DNA of 11,334 nucleotides from Acidimicrobiia bacterium (GTDB lineage Bacteria; Actinomycetota; Acidimicrobiia; Acidimicrobiales; AC-14), in contig JAFASB010000220.1 in NCBI GenBank assembly GCA_019244985.1, positions 1 through 11,334 of the forward strand, given 5' to 3'. The notes under the pieces were generated by a model. That model searched no databases and had not been told where the DNA came from. It saw nothing but the letters and a program-made list of their open reading frames with translations. Position 1 is the stretch's first letter. Each line of letters starts with the position of its first letter. Shown here in pieces: positions 5,377-11,334 of this stretch. A program made the position numbers and the translations under genes.

Positions 5377-6023
5377 CCGCCGACGCGCCGCGACCGCGGG
5401 TTTTCATCGTCGACGACCACCAGCTGTTCCGTTCGGGCGTCCGCGCCGAGCTCGGCGACGGCGTCGACGTCGTCGGTGATGCCGACGAGGTTGGCGCGGC
5501 CGTCGAGCTGATCACGGAGCGCAGGCCCGACGTCGTGCTCGTCGACGTGCACATGCCCGATGGCGGCGGGCGCGCCGTCATCGAGTCGGTCGCCGCAGTC
5601 GACCCGGACATCCGCTTCCTCGCCATCTCGGTGTCCGACGCGGCCGAAGACGTCATCAGTGTGATCAGGGCCGGTGCGCGGGGCTACGTCACCAAGACCA
5701 TCTCGGGGCCGGAGCTCGCCGACGCCATCCGGCGCGTGGCCGAAGGCGACGCGGTGTTCTCGCCGCGCCTGGCGGGGTTCGTGCTCGACGCCTTTGCCGG
5801 CGCCGAGGCGCCCGTCGTCGACCCTGAGCTCGACCAGCTCACCAACCGCGAGCGGGAGGTGCTGCGCCTCATTGCCCGCGGCTATGCCTACAAGGAGATC
5901 GCGCGGCAGCTGGAGATCTCAGTCAAGACGGTGGAGACCCACGTCTCGGCCGTCCTCCGCAAGTTGCAGCTGTCGAGCCGCCACGAGCTCACCCGATGGG
6001 CCGCCGACCGGCGGCTTACGTAG
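5373..6023 (+). CDS. NarL/LuxR-family response regulator
   Basis: The 216-residue regulator starts at a GTG that overlaps the kinase stop codon (GTGA), which strongly supports this start and cognate pairing. An AGGG 8 nt upstream could serve as a Shine-Dalgarno. The receiver domain (about 9-125) has acidic DDH at 14-16, phosphoacceptor D58 in VLVDVHMPDG, S87 in the Thr/Ser switch position and K108 in GYVTKT. The LuxR-type helix-turn-helix (about 153-212) reads LTNREREVLRLIARGYAYKE, followed by IARQLEISVKTVETHVS. All key residues are present. Phosphorylation should promote dimer binding to inverted repeats; the palindrome at 4094-4113 in front of its own operon is a natural candidate target. 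Downstream targets probably include the divergent PspC/LiaF genes (inference). Confidence 0.93.
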   Translation: MTADAPRPRVFIVDDHQLFRSGVRAELGDGVDVVGDADEVGAAVELITERRPDVVLVDVHMPDGGGRAVIESVAAVDPDIRFLAISVSDAAEDVISVIRAGARGYVTKTISGPELADAIRRVAEGDAVFSPRLAGFVLDAFAGAEAPVVDPELDQLTNREREVLRLIARGYAYKEIARQLEISVKTVETHVSAVLRKLQLSSRHELTRWAADRRLT

Positions 6024-6026
6024 CCT
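6021..6026 (+). promoter_or_regulatory. Weak -10 candidate for the J-domain gene
   Basis: TAGCCT, which includes the stop codon of the response regulator, lies 7 nt before ATG 6034. The spacing is one longer than at the other leaderless candidates. Read-through from the kinase/regulator operon is equally possible, because only 10 nt separate the two genes. Confidence 0.25.
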
Positions 6027-6033
6027 GCCCTCA

Positions 6034-6726
6034 ATGCTCCTGGCTGAGCTCGAGATCCGGCACTCGCGCGCCGTGGTGCCTACGCGCCGGGTCGCGCTGG
6101 GCGAGCGCTGGCTCCCCTCCGAGCCGCCGCCGGGGCCCGGCGGGATCCTCCTCGGCGGGTTGGTCGCCGCCCACGTCGACGCCATCGACGACGAGCTCCT
6201 GGTCGACCTCCTCGGTCTGATCGACGACCTCGAGAGCGACCGGCGCATCCCCCAACCACGGCTGCGCCATCGCTTCCAGATCGATGTCCACGGCCTCGAC
6301 CGCAGCCGCCACAAGCTGGTGGCCGAGGGCGAGGAGATGGTGTTCGATCTCGACGACCATGGGCCGCCGGTGCCCCAGGTCCTGGGCGCCGTGTACGCCG
6401 TGCGCGAGCTGCCCGACGAGGCCCGGCCGGTCGTCTATGACGTCCTGCGGCGGGCCATGCGGTGGGATGGGCCGCTTGGTCCGGACCTGGTGACGTACCT
6501 GCGCGATCGGAGAGGCGGCCTGCCGTGGCGCGGGCTGCCGACCGACATCCGGTGGGCGCTGCGGATCCTCGGGTTCGAGCCTGACAGCGACCCCGAAGGC
6601 GACGACGTCCGCCGCCGCTTCCGGTCGCTCGTGCGAGACGTCCACCCTGACCACGGCGCCGAAAACGAGGGCGCCGGGCTGCGCATCCTCGAGCTGACCG
6701 AAGCCCGACGGATTCTCCTGTCATGA
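6034..6726 (+). CDS. J-domain protein with an unrecognised N-terminal region
   Basis: The 230-residue protein starts MLLAELEIRHSRAVV. The C-terminal 60 residues look like a J-domain: helix I RWALRILGF (about 173-181), helix II DVRRRFRSLVRDV (191-203), the HPD motif at 204-206, and helix III LRILELTEARRIL (216-228). The HPD triplet is what stimulates the ATPase of DnaK (Hsp70). The J-domain is at the C-terminus, and the Gly/Phe and zinc-finger regions of DnaJ are absent, so this is a class III (type C) J-protein rather than DnaJ. The first 170 residues, rich in acidic and hydrophobic residues with no membrane segment, match no family I recognise. It follows the response regulator by 10 nt and overlaps the next gene by 4 nt (ATGA). 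A specialised co-chaperone role is inferred. Confidence 0.72.
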   Translation: MLLAELEIRHSRAVVPTRRVALGERWLPSEPPPGPGGILLGGLVAAHVDAIDDELLVDLLGLIDDLESDRRIPQPRLRHRFQIDVHGLDRSRHKLVAEGEEMVFDLDDHGPPVPQVLGAVYAVRELPDEARPVVYDVLRRAMRWDGPLGPDLVTYLRDRRGGLPWRGLPTDIRWALRILGFEPDSDPEGDDVRRRFRSLVRDVHPDHGAENEGAGLRILELTEARRILLS

Positions 6727-7289
6727 AGAAGGCCGATCGTGCACTGCTGCTGACCCCCGGCGCGAGTGCCGGACGAGACCAGCCCGCGCTCGTCGCCGTC
6801 GAGGAGGCGTTGGCGCCTGTGCCCGTCGAGCGCATGGACTTCCCGTACAAGAAGGCGGGCCGCAAGTCGCCCGACAAGGCGCCTGTCCTCATCGAGGCGG
6901 TCTGTGAGGGTGCCGCCGAGCTTGCCAAGCGGACTCGTCTCGCGCCGGAGCGACTCGTCCTTGGAGGTCGTTCCATGGGCGGGCGCATGTGCTCGATGGC
7001 GGTCGCCGACGGGCTGCCCGCTCTCGGCCTTGCGCTGATCAGCTATCCGCTGCACCCACCGGGTAAGCCCGAGAAAAGCCGCACCGAGCACCTGCCCAAT
7101 CTGAAGGTGCCCTGCCTGTTCGTCTCGGGCACCAAGGACGCCTTCGGCACTGTCGACGAGCTCGAGGCTGCGACCGCCACCATCCCCGGCCCCGTCACCC
7201 ACGTCTGGCTCGACGGCGGCGACCACGGCCTCCGCCGCCGCGACGACGAAGTCGCCGAAATCGTCCGCGACTGGGTCTGCTGCCTGTAG
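6723..7289 (+). CDS. Alpha/beta hydrolase, Tex30/KANL3-like
   Basis: This 188-residue compact hydrolase has the expected catalytic residues: the nucleophile elbow GRSMGG at 82-87 with S84, acid D139 in VSGTKDAFG, and H168 in GGDHGL. An early LLLTPGASAGRDQ segment supplies the first strand and an oxyanion-type loop. The GGRSMGGRM elbow and short length fit the Tex30/KANL3 group of dienelactone-hydrolase-like proteins. Their substrate is not established, so esterase activity on a small substrate is only inferred. No signal peptide or membrane segment is seen; it should be cytoplasmic. Its ATG overlaps the stop of the J-domain gene, implying one transcript and coupled translation. Its stop TAG abuts the stop of the convergent MFS gene with no bases between. 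Confidence 0.83.
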   Translation: MKKADRALLLTPGASAGRDQPALVAVEEALAPVPVERMDFPYKKAGRKSPDKAPVLIEAVCEGAAELAKRTRLAPERLVLGGRSMGGRMCSMAVADGLPALGLALISYPLHPPGKPEKSRTEHLPNLKVPCLFVSGTKDAFGTVDELEAATATIPGPVTHVWLDGGDHGLRRRDDEVAEIVRDWVCCL

Positions 7290-8774
7290 CTAAGGAGGGC
7301 CGCGGTCTTCGGGGTTGAGGTCCTCGAGCTCCTGGCGGGCGGTCTCCGGGAACCCGAAAGCGACGAGGAGCGCCAGCAGCATGGGGCCGATGCCGACGAC
7401 GGCCATCGCCGGGCCGATCGAGCCGAACTGGTCCGAGAGGGCGCCGACCGTGAGCAGGCCGGCGACGCTGCCGCCGAGGGCGACGACGGCGGTGATCCCG
7501 TTCGCCTTCCCCCGCAGCGAGGTGGGGAACAGCTCGGGCCCGTAGACGCCGAGGGCGGGGATCTCGGCGGCGGTGACGATGTTGCTGACGATCGCCCACA
7601 ACCACATCGACGCTCCGGACGCGAAGTAGAAGGCCACGGCGAGCAGGGTGCCGACCGTGAGCGCCAGCACTGCGACGGGCCTTCGGCCGCGACGGTCGGC
7701 GAGCAGGCCCCCGACGATGATGCCGATGGCGCCCGGCGTACCGCTGACGATCGAGAGCGTGGCGATGCCGCCGCCGGTGTAGTGGCGCTCGTGCTTGAGG
7801 AAGCGGTTGCCGAACTGGGCGTCGGGAGCGACGAAGACGTTGAGCAGAAAGCCGGCGGCGGCCAGCAGCCACAGCCGACTGCCGTGCTTCCGGAGCTGCG
7901 ACTCGGCATGCGGCGCCTCGAAGCGCTTGCTCTCCGGCAGTCGGCGGCCGATGCCGGGCAGCAGCAGCACCCCGAACACGGGGATGACGTAGACGAGGCG
8001 CCACCCCCACACGGCGATGTCCGCCAGGCGCAGGGCGATCACCGAGGCACCGGCGCCGAGGGCGGCGGCCATCGCCATGATCCCGACGGCATACGCGCGC
8101 GACCCCGCCGGCAACTCCTCGGCGGCGACGATCGGCAACAGGATGAACAGCGCGTAGGCGCAACCCTGCGTCAGCACCTGGCTCCCGGTGAGCCATGCGA
8201 GCGATGGTGCAATCGCCCCCGTCAACGACAGCAGGCACCCCGCCGCCCCCGCGGTGAGGATCACCGGGCGGCGGCCGCGGCGGTCGGCGGTGGCGACGAT
8301 CACGAACGCCAAGAGTCCGCCGGCGCGCACGAATCCGCCGGCGACACCCTGTGCCGCGTTGTTCGCGTGGAACTCGTCGGCCGCGAAGGCGATCGTCTGG
8401 TTGAAGAGCGTGTTGATGTACCCGAAGAGAACAGCGGCCGCGCACAGGGTGCCGAGCACCGTGGTCGAGCGGGCGTCGAAGCGGTCCGGCGGCAGCCACC
8501 ACTGCGGCCGATCGCGTGCCGGCGTCCGGAGCGCGTACCGAAAGAACGGGATGAACACCCACGCGAAGTACGGCAGCGCCAGGCGGAAGCTCACCGTCTG
8601 CGCAGCGCCGCCCCGGCTGTCGACGGTGACCGTGCGCCGGTATTCGCGCATCGGCGCGTCGCCGTCGGCCTCGAAAACACCCTCCGCCACCTCCCGCTCG
8701 GCGACCGGGTAGGTCCGCGGGCCCAGGAGAGTGTCGACGTCGGGCCCGTCGAACCGGGTCACGACGCGCGACAC
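7290..8774 (-). CDS. Major facilitator superfamily transporter with N-terminal extension
   Basis: The 494-residue protein carries two copies of the MFS loop 2-3 motif, ADRRGRRP at 163-170 and ADRRGRRP at 359-366, one per six-helix half. Other sugar-porter-like marks are GPELFPTSLRGKANG (412-425) and FPETARQELEDL (475-486), so a sugar or organic-acid/aromatic-acid proton symporter is likely; the substrate cannot be read. The first transmembrane helix begins near residue 105. The preceding extension is unusually long for this family and includes a hydrophobic, aromatic stretch LALPYFAWVFIPFFRYAL (65-82). GTG 8774 is preferred because TATGGT lies exactly 6 nt upstream; GTG at 8762 (MTRFDGPDV) is an alternative, with GGAGG 11 nt before it. 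It is divergent from murA and convergent with the hydrolase. Confidence 0.88.
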   Translation of the reverse strand: MSRVVTRFDGPDVDTLLGPRTYPVAEREVAEGVFEADGDAPMREYRRTVTVDSRGGAAQTVSFRLALPYFAWVFIPFFRYALRTPARDRPQWWLPPDRFDARSTTVLGTLCAAAVLFGYINTLFNQTIAFAADEFHANNAAQGVAGGFVRAGGLLAFVIVATADRRGRRPVILTAGAAGCLLSLTGAIAPSLAWLTGSQVLTQGCAYALFILLPIVAAEELPAGSRAYAVGIMAMAAALGAGASVIALRLADIAVWGWRLVYVIPVFGVLLLPGIGRRLPESKRFEAPHAESQLRKHGSRLWLLAAAGFLLNVFVAPDAQFGNRFLKHERHYTGGGIATLSIVSGTPGAIGIIVGGLLADRRGRRPVAVLALTVGTLLAVAFYFASGASMWLWAIVSNIVTAAEIPALGVYGPELFPTSLRGKANGITAVVALGGSVAGLLTVGALSDQFGSIGPAMAVVGIGPMLLALLVAFGFPETARQELEDLNPEDRGPP

Positions 8775-8780
8775 CTCCAG

Positions 8781-8786
8781 ACCATA
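8781..8786 (-). promoter_or_regulatory. Putative -10 element of the MFS gene (leaderless)
   Basis: On the minus strand TATGGT is followed by 6 nt and GTG 8774. It shares four base pairs with the murA -10 candidate on the other strand, so the two start codons, 20 bp apart, lie symmetrically around one AT-containing patch. Confidence 0.45.
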
Positions 8787-8788
8787 CT
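8783..8788 (+). promoter_or_regulatory. Putative -10 element of murA (leaderless)
   Basis: CATACT is followed by 6 nt and GTG 8795, identical in hexamer and spacing to the mutase promoter candidate at 903-908. No -35 match is obvious. It overlaps the minus-strand -10 of the MFS gene. Confidence 0.5.
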
Positions 8789-8794
8789 GAGGGC

Positions 8795-10039
8795 GTGGAT
8801 CGCATCGTCGTACGGGGCAGTGGGCCCCTCGAGGGCACCGTCGCCATCGAGGGGGCGAAGAACTCCGTCCTCAAACTGATGGCGGCCAGCCTCATCACCA
8901 ACGGCCGGTTCGTGCTGCGCAACGTCCCCCGCATCGTCGACGTCGAGATCATGAGCGACCTGCTCACGTCGATGGGCGCCACCGTGCGTCGCACCGAGGA
9001 CCACGTGCTCACCATCGACGTCGGCGACGACATCATCCCCGAGGCGCCCTACGAGCTCGTCGAACGGATGCGGGCGTCGATCGTCGTGCTCGGCGCCCTC
9101 CTCGCCCGCAACGGCTACGCCCGTGTCGCCCTCCCGGGCGGCGACAATTTCGGCCCGCGGCCGATCGACATGCACATCACCGGGCTCGAGGCGCTAGGTG
9201 TGCGTTTCGACTCGGCGCACGGTTACATCGAGGCCCGCTGCGACAACCTCGTCGGCACCCGGGTCGTCCTCGAGTTCCCGAGCGTGGGCGCCACCGAGAA
9301 CCTGCTGATGGCGGCCGTGCGGGCGAAAGGAACCACCACCATCGACAACGCGGCCCGCGAGCCCGAGATCGCCGACCTGTGCGCCTTCCTCGTGCGCATG
9401 GGCGCCCGCATCGTCGGCGGCGGCACGTCGACCATCGAGATCGAGGGGGTCGACGAGCTCTCGCCCGTCGACCACACCGTCATCCCCGACCGCATCGAGG
9501 CGGGGACGTTCCTGGCCGCGGTTGGCGTGGCGGGCGGCGAGGTCACGCTCCAAGGGGCGCGGCCCGACCACATGGACATGCTGATCCGCAAGCTGGGCGA
9601 GATGGGCATGCGCGTGTCGCCGTCGAGCGACGGGTTGTGGGCCCAGGCCAAGGGCAGGCTCAATTCGGTGGACGTGTCGACGCTGCCGTATCCCGGGATT
9701 GCGACCGACTACAAGCCGTTCTTCGTCGCCATGCTGGCGGTCGCCGAGGGCGTGGGCATCGTCACCGAGAACCTTTTCTCCGGGCGTTTCCGTTACGTCG
9801 ACGAGCTGGTGCGCATGGGCGCCGACATCCGCACCGAGGGTCACCACGCCGTCGTCCGCGGTCGGCCACGGCTGTCTGGAGCCCCGGTGCGCGCGCCCGA
9901 CATCCGAGCTGGTGCTGCGCTCGTCGTCGCCGCCCTCGGCGCCGACGGCGACACGCTCGTCACCGACGCCAGCCACATCGCCCGGGGGTACGAGGACCTG
10001 GCGGGCAAGCTCCGGTCCGTCGGCGCGGACGTCACATGA
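8795..10039 (+). CDS. murA: UDP-N-acetylglucosamine 1-carboxyvinyltransferase with Asp in place of the reactive Cys
   Basis: MurA transfers enolpyruvate from phosphoenolpyruvate to UDP-GlcNAc, the first committed step of peptidoglycan synthesis, in the cytoplasm. The 414-residue length is normal. Visible landmarks are GAKNSVLKL with K22 and N23, MRAS with R93, the active-site loop LPGGDNFGPRPID (113-125), YPGIATDYKP with D305, and HIARGYE with R397. In the loop the residue equivalent to E. coli Cys115 is Asp117, as in Mycobacterium tuberculosis and Chlamydia MurA. That change keeps activity but prevents alkylation by fosfomycin, so intrinsic fosfomycin resistance is expected. The start at GTG 8795 gives the standard MDRIVVRG N-terminus. 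The stop overlaps the meaB ATG (ATGA). Close relatives such as AroA are excluded by the MurA-specific loop. Confidence 0.96.
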   Translation: MDRIVVRGSGPLEGTVAIEGAKNSVLKLMAASLITNGRFVLRNVPRIVDVEIMSDLLTSMGATVRRTEDHVLTIDVGDDIIPEAPYELVERMRASIVVLGALLARNGYARVALPGGDNFGPRPIDMHITGLEALGVRFDSAHGYIEARCDNLVGTRVVLEFPSVGATENLLMAAVRAKGTTTIDNAAREPEIADLCAFLVRMGARIVGGGTSTIEIEGVDELSPVDHTVIPDRIEAGTFLAAVGVAGGEVTLQGARPDHMDMLIRKLGEMGMRVSPSSDGLWAQAKGRLNSVDVSTLPYPGIATDYKPFFVAMLAVAEGVGIVTENLFSGRFRYVDELVRMGADIRTEGHHAVVRGRPRLSGAPVRAPDIRAGAALVVAALGADGDTLVTDASHIARGYEDLAGKLRSVGADVT

Positions 10040-10992
10040 GCAACCGTCCTCGCACTCGCGATCCCAAGGAGCTGGTCGAGCGTGCACGCGAAGGTGATCG
10101 CGGGGCCCTGGCCCGGCTGATCTCGTTCGTCGAGGAGGGCGGCGACGTCGCCCGCGAGGTCGGAGGCCTCACGTTTCCCTTGGCCGGCAACACGTACACG
10201 GTCGGTATCACTGGCCCCACGGGCTCCGGGAAGTCCACCCTCACCGAACGGCTGATCTCGGCGGTGCGGGCCACCGGCGAGGAGGTGGGTGTCCTGGCGG
10301 TCGACCCGTCGTCGCCGTTCTCCGGCGGCGCCTTCCTCGGCGACCGTGTACGTATGCAGGGTCACGCCACCGACAAGGGCGTGTTCATCCGGTCGATGGC
10401 GACGCGCGGCCACCTCGGCGGTCTCTCCCTCGCCACGCCGGAAGCGATCCGCGTGCTCGACGCCGCCGGGATCCCGTGGGTGCTGGTGGAGACCGTCGGG
10501 GTCGGTCAGGTGGAGATCGAGATCGCCTCGTCGGCCGACTCCACGGTGGTGGTTGTTCCGCCCGGTTCGGGCGACGCCATGCAGGCCAGCAAGGCCGGGC
10601 TGCTGGAAGCGGCCGACGTGTTCGTCGTCAACAAGGCAGACCGCCCGGGCGCGGCCGAAACGCGCCGCGACCTCGAGTTCATGCTCCACCTCTCGGCGGG
10701 CGACGCGGAGTGGACGCCGCCGATCGTGATGACCGTGGCGTCGAGCGGCGAGGGCATCGACGACCTGTGGACGGCGATCACCGACCACCGCGCCTTCCTC
10801 AGCGAGCACGGGCTCCTCGAGAAGCGCCGGGCCCAGCGTCTGGCCGAGGAGTTGCGCCACGTCGTCAGCCAGCGCGTCGAGCAGGCCGCCCACGAGCGCT
10901 GCCAGGGCCCCGACTTCGACCGCCTGCTGCACGAGGTCGTCGAACGGCGCCTCGATCCCTACGCGGCGGCCCGCCGCCTCCTCGACAGTTAG
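10036..10992 (+). CDS. meaB: MeaB/ArgK-family GTPase chaperone of B12-dependent acyl-CoA mutase
   Basis: The 318-residue G3E-family P-loop GTPase escorts cobalamin cofactor loading and protects acyl-CoA mutases from inactivation. It has a Walker A GPTGSGKST (60-68), switch region DPSSPFSGGAFLGDRVRM (90-107), the ETVGVGQVE motif (152-160) with the conserved Glu, and NKAD (199-202) for guanine recognition. The helical N-terminus (8-35) and C-terminal dimerisation region (about 255-318, ending DPYAAARRLL) fit MeaB. The ATG overlaps the murA stop by 4 nt, and no Shine-Dalgarno is seen, so translation should be coupled to murA. The likely client is the mutase at 915-2543, which lies in the same orientation but not in the same operon. 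Old annotations of this family as LAO/AO transport kinase are not supported. Confidence 0.95.
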   Translation: MSNRPRTRDPKELVERAREGDRGALARLISFVEEGGDVAREVGGLTFPLAGNTYTVGITGPTGSGKSTLTERLISAVRATGEEVGVLAVDPSSPFSGGAFLGDRVRMQGHATDKGVFIRSMATRGHLGGLSLATPEAIRVLDAAGIPWVLVETVGVGQVEIEIASSADSTVVVVPPGSGDAMQASKAGLLEAADVFVVNKADRPGAAETRRDLEFMLHLSAGDAEWTPPIVMTVASSGEGIDDLWTAITDHRAFLSEHGLLEKRRAQRLAEELRHVVSQRVEQAAHERCQGPDFDRLLHEVVERRLDPYAAARRLLDS

Positions 10993-11004
10993 CTTCTAGC
11001 GCCG

Positions 11005-11334
11005 ATGAGCGAGTTCGTATCTGTGGAGCGTGGCGATGACGGCGTGGCGGTCCTCCGCCTCGATCGCCCGCCCGCCAACGCCCTGTCGACTGCCGTTCTC
11101 GACGAGATCGCCGACGCCGCTCGGGGCCTGACCATCGACCCGCCGGGCGCCGTCGTCGTCACCGGCGGCGACAAGATCTTCGCCGCGGGCGCCGACATCT
11201 CCGAGTTCGGTGGCCCCGCCGAGGCGGCCAAGATCGCCGGCCACTTCCGGGAGGCGTTCGACGCCGTCGCCGCCATCCCCCGGATGACGATCGCGGCCGT
11301 GGCCGGCTACGCCCTCGGCGGCGGCTGCGAGCTG
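11005..11334 (+). CDS. Enoyl-CoA hydratase/isomerase family protein, N-terminal 110 residues (cut by window edge)
   Basis: ATG 11005 opens a frame that runs to the window end. It begins MSEFVSVERGDDGVAVLRLD and has the crotonase-fold landmarks: DRPPANALS near the CoA-binding strand (20-28), FAAGADISEF (59-68) supplying one oxyanion-hole amide, and GYALGGGCEL (101-110) supplying the other. The Glu in GGGCEL (E109) corresponds to catalytic Glu144 of rat crotonase, so hydratase rather than purely structural function is plausible; the second catalytic Glu lies beyond the window. The family adds water to 2-enoyl-CoA or catalyses related reactions on acyl-CoAs. It begins 12 nt after meaB, with no Shine-Dalgarno and only a loosely spaced TAGCTT 9 nt upstream, so it probably belongs to the murA-meaB transcript. 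Confidence 0.9.
   Translation, partial: MSEFVSVERGDDGVAVLRLDRPPANALSTAVLDEIADAARGLTIDPPGAVVVTGGDKIFAAGADISEFGGPAEAAKIAGHFREAFDAVAAIPRMTIAAVAGYALGGGCEL

Noticed and set aside
7195..9036. A 613-codon minus-strand frame across the MFS and murA region
   Set aside because: It is Arg/Pro/Ala-rich low-complexity translation in the wrong frame over the well-supported MFS gene and antisense to murA, a usual artefact of G+C-rich DNA.
9379..10035. A long upstream extension of MeaB
   Set aside because: It reads the murA gene in another frame. Real MeaB sequence begins at ATG 10036, which overlaps the murA stop codon.

Overview
The window looks like a chromosomal segment of a very G+C-rich actinobacterium, probably of the Acidimicrobiia or a related deep lineage. 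The basis is uniformly high G+C with GC-rich third codon positions, PspC-domain envelope sensors, a MurA with Asp at the usual Cys position, coenzyme-B12 acyl-CoA mutase genes, dense packing with overlapping start and stop codons, and many genes without a Shine-Dalgarno. The taxonomic call is an inference. No mobile element, RNA gene or CRISPR array was seen, and no stretch over about 300 bases lacks a gene.

Layout. (a) 1-881: the 5' end of a class II fructose-1,6-bisphosphatase (glpX, minus strand, cut by the window edge) is divergent from a membrane-anchored NodB-type polysaccharide deacetylase. (b) 915-2543: a 542-residue B12-dependent acyl-CoA mutase large subunit. It lacks the cobalamin domain and carries the Phe/Gln pair of isobutyryl-CoA mutases rather than the Tyr/Arg pair of methylmalonyl-CoA mutases. 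(c) 2536-6023: a cell-envelope-stress module. A PspC/LiaF-like membrane protein and a 58-residue two-helix membrane protein lie on the minus strand, head to head with a PspC-fused histidine kinase and a NarL-type response regulator. The space between them holds a 10-codon leader ORF and a perfect 8-bp inverted repeat. (d) 6034-7289: a protein with a C-terminal J-domain, overlapping by 4 nt an alpha/beta hydrolase of the Tex30/KANL3 type. (e) 7290-8774: an MFS transporter on the minus strand with a long N-terminal extension. (f) 8795-11334: murA, meaB and the start of an enoyl-CoA hydratase on the plus strand. murA and meaB overlap by 4 nt.

Two functional themes stand out. The mutase, MeaB and the hydratase point to branched or short-chain acyl-CoA metabolism that depends on adenosylcobalamin. 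The deacetylase, MurA and the PspC/LiaF/kinase/regulator set point to cell-wall synthesis and surveillance. murA and meaB join the two themes in one probable transcript.

The clearest non-coding signal is a shared promoter architecture. Five genes that begin transcription units have a -10-like hexamer (YANNNT) exactly 6 nt before the start codon, so the transcript should begin at or next to the start codon (leaderless mRNA). Genes inside operons overlap the preceding gene instead. At MFS/murA the two -10 elements overlap on opposite strands, making a compact symmetric bidirectional promoter. Three related 12-bp repeats precede the mutase, the last one running across its -10 element.
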